A DNA stretch of 64,000 nucleotides, taken from positions 3,820,874 to 3,884,873 of the forward strand of contig NZ_CP149574.1 of the NCBI RefSeq assembly GCF_037890675.1. Direction: 5' to 3'. Source of the stretch: Methylovirgula sp. 4M-Z18 (GTDB lineage Bacteria > Pseudomonadota > Alphaproteobacteria > Rhizobiales > Beijerinckiaceae). The notes under the pieces were generated by a model. The model saw only the letters and a program-made list of their open reading frames with translations. It was not told the DNA's origin and did no database searches. The first letter of the stretch is position 1, and each line of letters begins with the position of its first letter. A program made the position numbers and the translations under genes. This document shows, piece by piece, positions 27,566-35,094 of the stretch.

Positions 27566-28849
27566 ATGCTCGACGACGCCCGCTCCCACGGACTATGGGA
27601 GAAGACCGCACCGGCGGCCCCCGTCACAGGACCGCTGGAGACCGACATCATTGCGGATGTCGCCATTATTGGCGGCGGTTTTACGGGCCTGTCGGCCGCC
27701 CTGCATCTGGCCGAAAAGGCGCGCAAAGTCGTGGTCTTGGAGGGCGCCGAAATCGGCTTCGGCGGCTCGGGCCGCAATGTCGGCCTGATCAATGCGGGCA
27801 TGTGGGTGATGCCGGACGATCTGCCCGGAGAATTGGGTCAGCCGCACGGGGAACGGCTGCTGCAACTTCTCGGCGACGGGCCGCGCGCGGTGATGGACAT
27901 CATCGACAAGCATGGCATCGCCTGCGAACTCGAACGCAACGGCACGCTCCACTGCGCGGTCGGAACGGCCGGTCTCGCGGAAATCGCCGAGCGCGCGCGA
28001 CAATGGCAAAAGCGCGGCGCGCCGGTCACGTTGCTCGACGCTGCGGAAACGGCCCGGCGGACCGGCACCGAAGCCTACGCCGGCTCCCTCCTCGACATGC
28101 GCGCAGGAACTCTGCAGCCGCTCGCCTATGTGCGCGGGCTTGCCCATGCGGCGGTGCGCGCTGGCGTGACGCTGCACACCCAGTCCCGTGTCAGTTCCTA
28201 TACTCTCGAAGGAAGCGGCTGGAAGCTTTCGGCGGGACGCGGTGCCGTCGTCGCAGATTGGATCGTCGTCGCGACCGACGCCTATGGCGCTGGACCTGGC
28301 GACGCCGTACGCCGCGAGCAGACGCTCTTGCCCTACTTCAACCTTGCGACCCAGCCGCTTGCCCCACACTTATGCGCCTCCATCCTTCCGGGCCGCGAAG
28401 GGGCATGGGACACCAAGGAAATCCTGTCGTCCTTCCGCATGGATCACGCGGGCCGGCTGGTGTTTGGCAGCGTCGGCGCTTTGCGCAATACGGGAACGGC
28501 GATCCACCCCGCCTGGGCGAAACGTTCGCTCGCCCGCCTTTTCCCGCAACTCGGCTCCGTCGACTTCGAGTATCAATGGTACGGCAAGATTGGGATGACC
28601 GAGAATGCTTTGCCGCGCTTCCATCGCTTCGATCGCAACGTCGTGGGTTTTTCCGGCTACAACGGGCGCGGCATCGCGCCGGGAACGGTTTTCGGCCGCA
28701 CGCTGGCCCAGCACATTCTGGGCGAGCTTGGAGAAGCGGATCTGCCCTTGCCCGTCACCGAACTGCAGGCGCCTGCATTCCGGCGCGTGAAGGAAGCCTA
28801 TTATGAAGCCGGTGCGCAGATCGCCCATCTGACGGGCGAGCGTTTTTAA
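27566..28849 (+). CDS. amaA: FAD-dependent oxidoreductase, probable L-pipecolate oxidase (AmaA-like)
   Basis: A 427-residue DAO-family flavoprotein. The FAD dinucleotide-binding motif VAIIGGGFTGLSAALHLAEKA starts near residue 31, followed by GSGRNVGLINAGMWV, and the C-terminal FSGYNGRGIAPGTVFGR closes the FAD site. These match the gamma-glutamylputrescine/pipecolate oxidase group. Given the upstream ALDH7, the simplest role is oxidation of L-pipecolate to piperideine-6-carboxylate, feeding the dehydrogenase. It is separated from that gene by 225 bases with a hairpin and may have its own promoter. A putrescine- or other amine-directed activity is the alternative. Confidence 0.82.
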   Translation: MLDDARSHGLWEKTAPAAPVTGPLETDIIADVAIIGGGFTGLSAALHLAEKARKVVVLEGAEIGFGGSGRNVGLINAGMWVMPDDLPGELGQPHGERLLQLLGDGPRAVMDIIDKHGIACELERNGTLHCAVGTAGLAEIAERARQWQKRGAPVTLLDAAETARRTGTEAYAGSLLDMRAGTLQPLAYVRGLAHAAVRAGVTLHTQSRVSSYTLEGSGWKLSAGRGAVVADWIVVATDAYGAGPGDAVRREQTLLPYFNLATQPLAPHLCASILPGREGAWDTKEILSSFRMDHAGRLVFGSVGALRNTGTAIHPAWAKRSLARLFPQLGSVDFEYQWYGKIGMTENALPRFHRFDRNVVGFSGYNGRGIAPGTVFGRTLAQHILGELGEADLPLPVTELQAPAFRRVKEAYYEAGAQIAHLTGERF

Positions 28850-28860
28850 GGCGTCGGAGA

Positions 28861-30357
28861 TCAGGCTGCGGACAGAAGGGTCAGCAATCGCCTCGCCGCA
28901 GCGATATCTGAAGCCAGGGGCCGATCATCGCGATAAAGAGATACAACGTCCCGCACCATGCGATAGTAAGAGTCCGTGCCCGGCGCGCGGGCAAGGTCGT
29001 TTTGCTGCAGGTCATAGGCCTGGGCGCCAGCGAGCAACTCGATTGCAAGGATGTTCTCGACGTTGTCAAGGATATCATGTGCCTTCAACGCCGCCGGTGT
29101 TGCATGAGACAGATGGTCCTCTTGCAAAGCAGATGTGATGCCCCCATCGAGGCTGGCAGGGCTGGCGAGGCGGCGGTTGAGCGCGACCAGCGAAGCCGCG
29201 GTGTATTGCGCGATCATGAAGCCGGAGGTGGCGCCGGTGTCCGTTGCCAGAAACGGCGGCAAACCGCTCACCATCGGATTGAGCAGCCGATCAATGCGCC
29301 GTTCCGCCATTGCCGCCACTTCAGCAACAGCAATCCCGAGCGTATCCATGGCAAGGCCAATGTGCGGCGCGACCGCATGGGCTTCGGAATAGACTTGCGG
29401 CGCTTCCGATGTGCCCATCACGGCGGGATTGTCGGTGACGGAGGCGAGTTCCCGGTCGATCGTCGCGCCAATGGTCAGAAGAGCGTCGCGCACCGCGCCA
29501 TGCACGTGCGGTACGGCGCGCAAGCTGAGCGGATCCTGGGTTTGGCGGCCTGCCGAAGCTTCGACGATGGCGCTGCCATTAAGAAGGGCGCGGAGCCGTT
29601 GACCGGTCTCTTGCGTGCCGTCGGATACGCGCAAGGCAAGGGAGATCGGATCGAACGCGGCCAATTGGCCGCGCAAATTCTCAAAACTCATGGCCGCCGT
29701 GACATCGGCCCATTCGACAAGGTTGCCGGCCCGCGCCAGCGCCAAAGCGGCAAGACCGGTGACGCATGGCGAGCCGTTGACGAGGCTGAGCCCTTCCTTG
29801 GCTTCGAGCACGAGCGGCTCGCGCCCGATGCGCGCGAGCGCGGCGCCGCCGCTCAGCCTCTCGTCCTGCAGCGTTGCGAAGCCTTCGCCGATCAACACCA
29901 ACGCAATATGCGCCATGTGGCTCAGATAGCCGACGGAACCAAGCGCCGGCACTTCTGGAATGCAATCATGCGTGAGCAAGGCAAGGAGTTGCTCGGCCAC
30001 GACGGGACGCACGCCCGAACGGCCGTGCGCATAATTGTTCACGGCCGCAGCGACGATGGCTCGCGTCTCCGTTTTGCCCAGCGCGGCGCCCACGCCGACG
30101 GAATGGCTCATGACTATGTTACGTGACAGCGCACGCTGCTTCGGGCCATCGACGATGACATTGGCAAGGCCACCGACGCCGGTATTGACGCCGTAAGCGC
30201 GAATGCGCTTTTCGACAATCGCATCGACGATGGAACGGGCATCGCCGATGCGTTGCCAGGCGGCGGGGGAAAGGTGAAGTTCAGCGCCGCCGCCGATCGC
30301 GGCGACTTGTTGCCAGGTCAGGGGGCGGTCGAGTGTGATACTAGTCATGCCAGGCAT
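28861..30357 (-). CDS. Histidine/aromatic ammonia-lyase homologue lacking the MIO Ala-Ser-Gly triad
   Basis: A 498-residue protein of the HAL/PAL fold. Conserved parts are YGVNTGVGGL (the catalytic Tyr loop), SVTDNPAVMG, SGFMIAQYTAASL and the QEDHLSHA motif. Where active lyases carry GSVGASGDLAPLSHM, this protein has GSVGYLSHMAHIAL: the Ala-Ser-Gly that cyclises to the MIO prosthetic group is deleted. The second active-site Tyr region reads TQDPLSLR, with Leu in place of Tyr. It therefore cannot work as a normal ammonia-lyase. It is the last gene of the operon encoding a polar amino acid importer, 66 bases behind the ATPase gene, so it should act on or bind the imported compound. No hutU, hutI or hutG is present. 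Confidence 0.85.
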   Translation of the reverse strand: MPGMTSITLDRPLTWQQVAAIGGGAELHLSPAAWQRIGDARSIVDAIVEKRIRAYGVNTGVGGLANVIVDGPKQRALSRNIVMSHSVGVGAALGKTETRAIVAAAVNNYAHGRSGVRPVVAEQLLALLTHDCIPEVPALGSVGYLSHMAHIALVLIGEGFATLQDERLSGGAALARIGREPLVLEAKEGLSLVNGSPCVTGLAALALARAGNLVEWADVTAAMSFENLRGQLAAFDPISLALRVSDGTQETGQRLRALLNGSAIVEASAGRQTQDPLSLRAVPHVHGAVRDALLTIGATIDRELASVTDNPAVMGTSEAPQVYSEAHAVAPHIGLAMDTLGIAVAEVAAMAERRIDRLLNPMVSGLPPFLATDTGATSGFMIAQYTAASLVALNRRLASPASLDGGITSALQEDHLSHATPAALKAHDILDNVENILAIELLAGAQAYDLQQNDLARAPGTDSYYRMVRDVVSLYRDDRPLASDIAAARRLLTLLSAA

Positions 30358-30423
30358 CAAAAGAGGTCATGGAACCCTCTCGAACATCGCGAGAGGAATG
30401 GGCGGGATGGGGCGCAATAGGCG

Positions 30424-31206
30424 TCAATGATGGTGTTGGCTCGAGATGAACTGCTTGAAGCGTTCCGACTTCATCTCCTTGAACAATTCATCCGGAGACC
30501 CATCCGCTTCCACCTCGCCTTTGTGCAGGAACATCACCCGGTTGGACACGTGGCGGGCAAAGCCCATTTCGTGGGTGACGACGAGCATGGTGCGGCCTTC
30601 TTCGGCGAGGCCGCGCATGACGCGCAACACTTCGCCAACGAGTTCGGGATCGAGCGCCGATGTCGGCTCGTCGAACAGCATGACCTTGGGCTTCATCGCC
30701 AAGGCGCGCGCGATCGCGGCGCGCTGCTGCTGGCCGCCGGACATATGTGATGGATAGTAATTGCGCCGGTCGGCGAGGCCCACGCGTTCGAGCAAGGCTT
30801 CAGCCTCGGCGATGCACTCGGCCTTGGGGCGGCCGAGCACGTGCACCGGCCCCTCGATCAGATTCTGGAGGACCGTCATATGTGACCAGAGATTGAAACT
30901 CTGAAACACCATGCCAAGCTCGGAGCGGATGCGATCCACTTGCTTGCCGTTGGCAGGCTCCAGATGGCCCGATCTGTTGCGGCGCATTTCGAGCTTTTCG
31001 CCGGCAACGATGATCTCGCCCTCGTCCGGCGTCTCGAGCAGGTTTATGCAGCGCAAGAAGGTGCTCTTGCCGGAGCCCGAGGCGCCGAGAATGGAGATCA
31101 CATCGCCCTGGTGGGCATCGAGCGAGATGCCCTTGAGCACTTCGTGATCGCCGAAACTTTTGTGGATGTTTTTCACGCTGAGCGCGATTTCGCTGGAAGA
31201 GCTCAC
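30424..31206 (-). CDS. Polar amino acid ABC transporter, ATP-binding subunit (HisP/GlnQ type)
   Basis: A 260-residue ATPase with a GTG start behind AAGGA. Walker A is GASGSGKST, the signature is SHMSGGQQQRAAIARAL, Walker B is VMLFDEPTSALD, and the switch His is in VVTHEMGFA. The family is the polar amino acid transport group (HisP, GlnQ). It lies 11 bases after the second permease gene and is followed by the lyase homologue, all in one operon. Confidence 0.96.
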   Translation of the reverse strand: MSSSSEIALSVKNIHKSFGDHEVLKGISLDAHQGDVISILGASGSGKSTFLRCINLLETPDEGEIIVAGEKLEMRRNRSGHLEPANGKQVDRIRSELGMVFQSFNLWSHMTVLQNLIEGPVHVLGRPKAECIAEAEALLERVGLADRRNYYPSHMSGGQQQRAAIARALAMKPKVMLFDEPTSALDPELVGEVLRVMRGLAEEGRTMLVVTHEMGFARHVSNRVMFLHKGEVEADGSPDELFKEMKSERFKQFISSQHHH

Positions 31207-31217
31207 GGAATGTCCTT

Positions 31218-31940
31218 TCAGCCGACGATGGTGCGGGGCGTTTGCGCGCTGGGTGGCATGAACCGCAGATGCGGAGAGAGTAGGCGCTCGACCCAGCCGA
31301 GCGCCAGAATGGCGAGAAAGCCCACTGTCAGATAAATGATACCGGTGAGGGCCAGGGTCGCGACCTCATGCAAGGTCCGCCGCCCGACCGCCTGGGCAAC
31401 GCCCGTCATTTCGACGACGCCGATGAGGCCAGCGAGCGACGTCGATTTCAGCATCAGCACGACCTCGGTGGAATAGGCCGGCAACGCCTGGCGCAGGGCA
31501 TTTGGCGCGATGATGCGGCGCAGGAGCTTGAAGCCCGACATGCCGATGGCGCGGGCGGCCTCGATTTCCTTGGCCGGAACCGCGAGAAGGCCGCCGCGGA
31601 AAATTTCCGCCGAATAGGCTGCAGTACAGAAAGCGAGGCACATGACCGCCGTCCAGAAGCGGCTCGCAAGCACCCACCACATCGGCGGGAGATGAAAGAA
31701 CATGAACTGCGCGAGACCGTAAAAGATCAAGAACATCTGAATCAGCAGCGGCGTGCCGCGGAAGAAGAAGATGTAGGTCTTGGCAAGGCCGGACAGGATC
31801 GGATTCGCGCTCATCCGCATCCACAAGATGAGCATCGCAAGCACCGCGCCGATCGGGACACAGAGCGCGAAGAGCGCCAGGGTGGTCGGCAGTACGGCCA
31901 GAATTTGCTGAAACGTGGTGACGAGAAAATTCATGTCCAT
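31218..31940 (-). CDS. Polar amino acid ABC transporter, permease (HisM type)
   Basis: A 240-residue inner-membrane protein with about five helices. The EAA loop that contacts the ATPase reads EIEAARAIGMSGFKLLRRII near residue 135. The N-terminal helix pair (LAVLPTTLALFALCVPIGAVLAM) and YIFFFRGTPLLIQMFLIFYG are typical of HisM/GlnP. It is eight bases downstream of its partner permease and 11 bases upstream of the ATPase gene. Confidence 0.95.
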   Translation of the reverse strand: MDMNFLVTTFQQILAVLPTTLALFALCVPIGAVLAMLILWMRMSANPILSGLAKTYIFFFRGTPLLIQMFLIFYGLAQFMFFHLPPMWWVLASRFWTAVMCLAFCTAAYSAEIFRGGLLAVPAKEIEAARAIGMSGFKLLRRIIAPNALRQALPAYSTEVVLMLKSTSLAGLIGVVEMTGVAQAVGRRTLHEVATLALTGIIYLTVGFLAILALGWVERLLSPHLRFMPPSAQTPRTIVG

Positions 31941-31948
31941 GGCGGCAC

Positions 31949-32704
31949 CTACATTCCAACCGGGCGACGGAAAGTCTTGGCGACACGCCGCTCGCCGGCG
32001 TTGAACATCCGGGTCGAGATGCTTGTCAGGACCAAATAGAGACAGGCGCCCACGATGAAGAACATGAAGAATTGCTTAGTCGATCCCGCCGCCTTGTTGC
32101 TCGCGTTCATGATCTCGACGAGCCCGGTGACGGAAATCAGCGCCGAATCCTTGATGCTGAGCTGGAAGACATTGCCGAGGCCGGGAATGGCGTAGCGCAT
32201 GATTTGCGGCGCGATGATGCGGCGGAAGCGCATGAAACGGTGCATGCCGATCGAGCGCGCCGCCTCGATCTCGCCCTTGAAGATCGCCGTGTAGGCGCCG
32301 CGAAAGACCTCCGCCTGGTACGCCGCGGAAATCAAGCCGACCCCGAGCGCGCCGGCGAGGAACGAATTGATCACGTGGCTGTCGCCCAGCCCTAGCGCAC
32401 TCACGGTGTTGCCGATCAGGTCGACGACCTTACCGAAATAGACCATGTAGATGATCAGAAGTTCGGGAGCGCCGCGCAGGACGACGGTATAGATATTGCC
32501 GACGATCTTTGCCGGCACATTGTCCGCGAGCTTCGCCCAAGTCACCAGCGCGCCGACGATCGCGCCGATGATCATGGCGAAGACGGTGACTGCCAGGGTC
32601 ATCGCCGCGCCGCCGAGGAGATAAAAGCCCCAGCCAGTTTGGCCGAATCCAAGCTCCGAAACAAGCGACGAGACTCGATCAACAAACGCAGTGAAAAGGT
32701 CCAA
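31949..32704 (-). CDS. Polar amino acid ABC transporter, permease (HisQ type)
   Basis: A 251-residue permease with the EAA loop EIEAARSIGMHRFMRFRRII and the conserved VVLRGAPELLIIYMVYFG. The start was set at a TTG because GAGGAG lies nine bases before it; the frame extends 24 codons further upstream, but those alternative starts have poor or no ribosome-binding sites and one lies beside a strong palindrome. It pairs with the HisM-type permease. The 323 bases between the binding-protein gene and this start hold two palindromic elements, a layout expected to lower permease relative to binding-protein synthesis. Confidence 0.92.
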   Translation of the reverse strand: MDLFTAFVDRVSSLVSELGFGQTGWGFYLLGGAAMTLAVTVFAMIIGAIVGALVTWAKLADNVPAKIVGNIYTVVLRGAPELLIIYMVYFGKVVDLIGNTVSALGLGDSHVINSFLAGALGVGLISAAYQAEVFRGAYTAIFKGEIEAARSIGMHRFMRFRRIIAPQIMRYAIPGLGNVFQLSIKDSALISVTGLVEIMNASNKAAGSTKQFFMFFIVGACLYLVLTSISTRMFNAGERRVAKTFRRPVGM

Positions 32705-32775
32705 GGCTTGGCTCTCCTCTTCGGGTGGGCCAGTGAGTTGCGCAAGCATTCCACCGATGATGTGCGCATTCGTCA

Positions 32776-32798
32776 ATGACCGGGCCGGGCCCGGTCAT
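32776..32798. repeat. Perfect palindrome upstream of the HisQ-type permease
   Basis: ATGACCGGGCC and GGCCCGGTCAT flank a single central base, giving an 11-bp-arm palindrome in the leader of the permease gene. It may form part of the intergenic mRNA structure between the binding protein and permease genes. Confidence 0.55.
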
Positions 32799-32886
32799 GC
32801 CGTGAAGTTCAGGCTCGTCGCAGCACGAAACCTACGCCAAATCATACCAGTGGCGCTTGCATCGAACTCATGTGACGCCAGCAATT

Positions 32887-33013
32887 GTCATCCCGGGCTT
32901 GACCCGGGATACAGCGCCCCAACCTCGACGGCGCGAGATTGGCCTGTCCTGCAGCGCCAGCGATGATTCATGCGTTGCACGGCTGATGGATCCCGGGTCA
33001 AGCCCGGGATGAC
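32887..33013. repeat. Paired inverted repeat element (REP/BIME-like)
   Basis: Two 24-bp arms, 32887-32910 and 32990-33013, are exact reverse complements of each other; each arm is itself palindromic around CCCGGG-N4-CCCGGG (arm begins GTCATCCCGGGCTTGA). They bracket about 79 bases of unique sequence and sit directly after the binding-protein stop codon. A variant solo copy is at 18148-18175. The pattern is that of bacterial interspersed palindromic repeats. Confidence 0.8.
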
Positions 33014-33027
33014 ATCGAGGCCGGCAC

Positions 33028-33885
33028 TCAGGGCGTCGCGGCCGGGGTCACGTCCAGCTTGAACCACTTCAAGCTGAGCTTCTTGACGGTGCCGTCAGCA
33101 ATCGCGTCGGCGATCGCCTTGTCGAACTTGTCCCGCAGGTCGGCGTCGTCTTTGCGGAAGCCGGGGCCAATGCCCTTGCCCCAGATAGAACCGCCGATTT
33201 GCGGACCGACCAGCACCATCTGATCGTTACCCGGCTTGGCAAAGGCCGAGGTGAAGTAGGTGTCATCGTCAAAGGCGACATCGATACGATTGGCCGTGAC
33301 GTCAAGGTCATGCTCAGGCGCGGTCTTATATTCGGTGATGGTGGCGATATCGCCGAAATTGTTCTTCACAAAGTCGGTGTAGACGGTGGCGGTCTGGATG
33401 CCGATCGTCTTGCCCTTCAGCGCCTTGCGCAGAATTTCGACGGTAGCCTTGTCGTGCGCCGCGTCGCCGGTGAGCGACACCATGGTTCCGGTGCCGTCCA
33501 TCTTGGCAAGATCGCTGCTCTTGAGGCCCGCGAAGCCAGCCGGGGTTTGTGCGTAGGGGCGCGAGAAGGCAATTTGTTGTTCGCGTTCAGGCGTGATCGA
33601 CATCGCATCCATGATGACGTCGAACTTGCCGGCGTTAAGGCCGGCGATCATGCCGTCCCAATCCTGGGCGATATATTTGCACTCGACCTTCATGCGCGCA
33701 CACAGATCGTTGGCGAGCTCAATTTCAAAGCCCCCCAGCGTTCCGTCGGGCTTCGTCAAGTTCCATGGCTCGTAGTCGCCTTCGAGGCCGATCGTAACGG
33801 TCTTCCAGTCCTTGGCTTGAACTTCGGGCGCCGCCGCAAATGCGGCGAGCGCCAGGAATGCGGAGATGGCAACGGTCTTCTTCAT
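33028..33885 (-). CDS. Polar amino acid ABC transporter, substrate-binding protein (HisJ/LAO type)
   Basis: A 285-residue periplasmic protein. The signal peptide is MKKTVAISAFLALAAFAAA with cleavage near EVQA; GGGAGAA lies upstream of this ATG, so 39 further in-frame codons upstream were not included. The ligand-binding core shows VTIGLEGDYEPWNLTKPDG, GGFEIELANDLCARMKVECK and DVIMDAMSITPEREQQIAFS, typical of lysine/arginine/ornithine- or histidine-binding proteins. It is the first gene of the importer operon and is transcribed divergently from the HutC-like regulator. Ligand identity cannot be fixed; basic amino acids or histidine are likely. Confidence 0.94.
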   Translation of the reverse strand: MKKTVAISAFLALAAFAAAPEVQAKDWKTVTIGLEGDYEPWNLTKPDGTLGGFEIELANDLCARMKVECKYIAQDWDGMIAGLNAGKFDVIMDAMSITPEREQQIAFSRPYAQTPAGFAGLKSSDLAKMDGTGTMVSLTGDAAHDKATVEILRKALKGKTIGIQTATVYTDFVKNNFGDIATITEYKTAPEHDLDVTANRIDVAFDDDTYFTSAFAKPGNDQMVLVGPQIGGSIWGKGIGPGFRKDDADLRDKFDKAIADAIADGTVKKLSLKWFKLDVTPAATP

Positions 33886-34085
33886 GCGGTGTTCTCCCTG
33901 GTGTGAACCTACAAGTTCGGCCTGATGCGCCGGCAACCCGGATGTCAGAGGCAGTTTTGAATGTTTGCATACCCGCTGTGGCACCTCCCCAGATCGCCAC
34001 ATTCTCGTCCGGTCATTCCACGCCGCAAAGTCTTCTCTGGCGCCTGAGATAAAAATCAGGCATAGTCAGATAGGAGTGTGCAGAA

Positions 34086-34099
34086 CTTGTATGTATAAG
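34086..34099. promoter_or_regulatory. HutC/GntR-type operator between regulator and importer operon
   Basis: CTTGTATGTATAAG differs at one or two positions from CTTGTATGTACAAG-like palindromes that I associate with HutC-type regulators. It lies in the divergent promoter region, 77 bases before the regulator start and about 200 bases before the binding-protein start. A second TA-rich half-like sequence, CTATACATAA, follows at 34102. Confidence 0.6.
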
Positions 34100-34175
34100 T
34101 TCTATACATAATTTTGGGCGGTATGCAAGCGTTCGATGGACGCGTCCTGGCGCTTTTTTCGAGGTTGACGCAAAT

Positions 34176-34985
34176 ATGAGCATGCTATCGGAAAACAAGC
34201 GCGAGGCGGCTGAAACCTCCACACCGCTCTATGCCGAGGTAAAACAACACATTTTGGCGCGCGTGCGCAGCGGTGAATGGCCGCCGGATCATCGCATTCC
34301 CTCGGAGAGCGAGTTGGTAGAACAGCTCGGGGTGAGCCGTATGACCGTGAATCGGGCTTTGCGCGAACTCAGTCTGGAAGGCGTTCTCGTCCGCATGCAG
34401 GGCAAAGGCTCCTTTGTCTCGGGGGGCAACAGCCGATCGGACGTCTTTGCGGTCGGGAACATAGCCGATGAGATCCGCGGGCGCGGTCACGATTACAGCG
34501 CCCAGGTTCTGCTCCTTGACACCCTCAAGGCCACGCCCGACGTGGCCGACCTCCTGGAATTGCCCATCGGCAGCCCGGTTTTTCATTCGATTATCGTGCA
34601 TTACGAGAATGATGTGCCCGTGCAGCTCGAGGACCGTTTCGTCAATCCACTGGTGGTGCCGCATTATCTGGAAGCGGATTTTTCGAAGCTGACGCCCAAT
34701 CACGTCCTCAGCGCCGTCGTGCCATGGAGCGAGGCGGAGCACCGCATCGAGGCGGTGTTGCCGCAGCCCTGGGAATGCAAGCTACTCGCGATCTCGCGCT
34801 CCGATCCGTGTCTGCTGATCCGCAGACGGACATGGACGGCTGGCCAGATTGAGCCGCTTGCGCAACCAGCCGGCAGTGCCGAGGATGCCCGAACACAGGG
34901 CCATGTGGTGACGTCCGTGCGGTTGCTGCTGCCCGGCGGGCGCTACCGGATCGAAAACCGCAGACAAACGAACCGCGCAGACTAG
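34176..34985 (+). CDS. GntR-family regulator with UTRA domain, HutC-like
   Basis: A 269-residue regulator. The N-terminal winged helix reads PLYAEVKQHILARVRSGEW with ESELVEQLGVSRMTVNRALRELS; the UTRA ligand-binding domain starts near FAVGNIADEIRGRGHDYSAQVL and ends RRRTWTAGQ with LLLPGGRYRIENRR, the C-terminus of HutC proteins. HutC proteins bind urocanate or related ligands and repress histidine-use genes. Here it is divergent from an amino acid importer and a lyase homologue, with an operator-like palindrome between, so it very probably represses that operon. The ligand may differ because the lyase lacks its prosthetic group. Confidence 0.92.
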   Translation: MSMLSENKREAAETSTPLYAEVKQHILARVRSGEWPPDHRIPSESELVEQLGVSRMTVNRALRELSLEGVLVRMQGKGSFVSGGNSRSDVFAVGNIADEIRGRGHDYSAQVLLLDTLKATPDVADLLELPIGSPVFHSIIVHYENDVPVQLEDRFVNPLVVPHYLEADFSKLTPNHVLSAVVPWSEAEHRIEAVLPQPWECKLLAISRSDPCLLIRRRTWTAGQIEPLAQPAGSAEDARTQGHVVTSVRLLLPGGRYRIENRRQTNRAD

Positions 34986-34991
34986 CTTAAA

Positions 34992-35005
34992 CTTATATGT
35001 ACATG
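34992..35005. promoter_or_regulatory. Second GntR-type operator-like sequence, downstream of the regulator gene
   Basis: CTTATATGTACATG resembles the site at 34086 (CTTRTATGTA core). It is seven bases beyond the regulator's stop codon and ahead of a shared terminator, so it is not an obvious promoter site; it could serve DNA looping or be fortuitous. Confidence 0.35.
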
Positions 35006-35050
35006 ATGCGCAACATTATGTACGAGCTTGGCTCATAACCAAAGACAGGC

Positions 35051-35094
35051 CTAGGGTCAAAACGCGGTCATGGATGATCGCGTTTTGACCCTAG
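35051..35094. terminator. Strong bidirectional terminator hairpin
   Basis: A perfect 16-bp stem (CTAGGGTCAAAACGCG with its complement) is nearly extended to 20 bp with a TGGA loop. It ends both the HutC-like gene and the convergent GH15-like gene, whose stop codon lies within the right arm. The stem itself carries AAAA/TTTT, and the outermost pairs are followed by no T-run. Confidence 0.8.
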
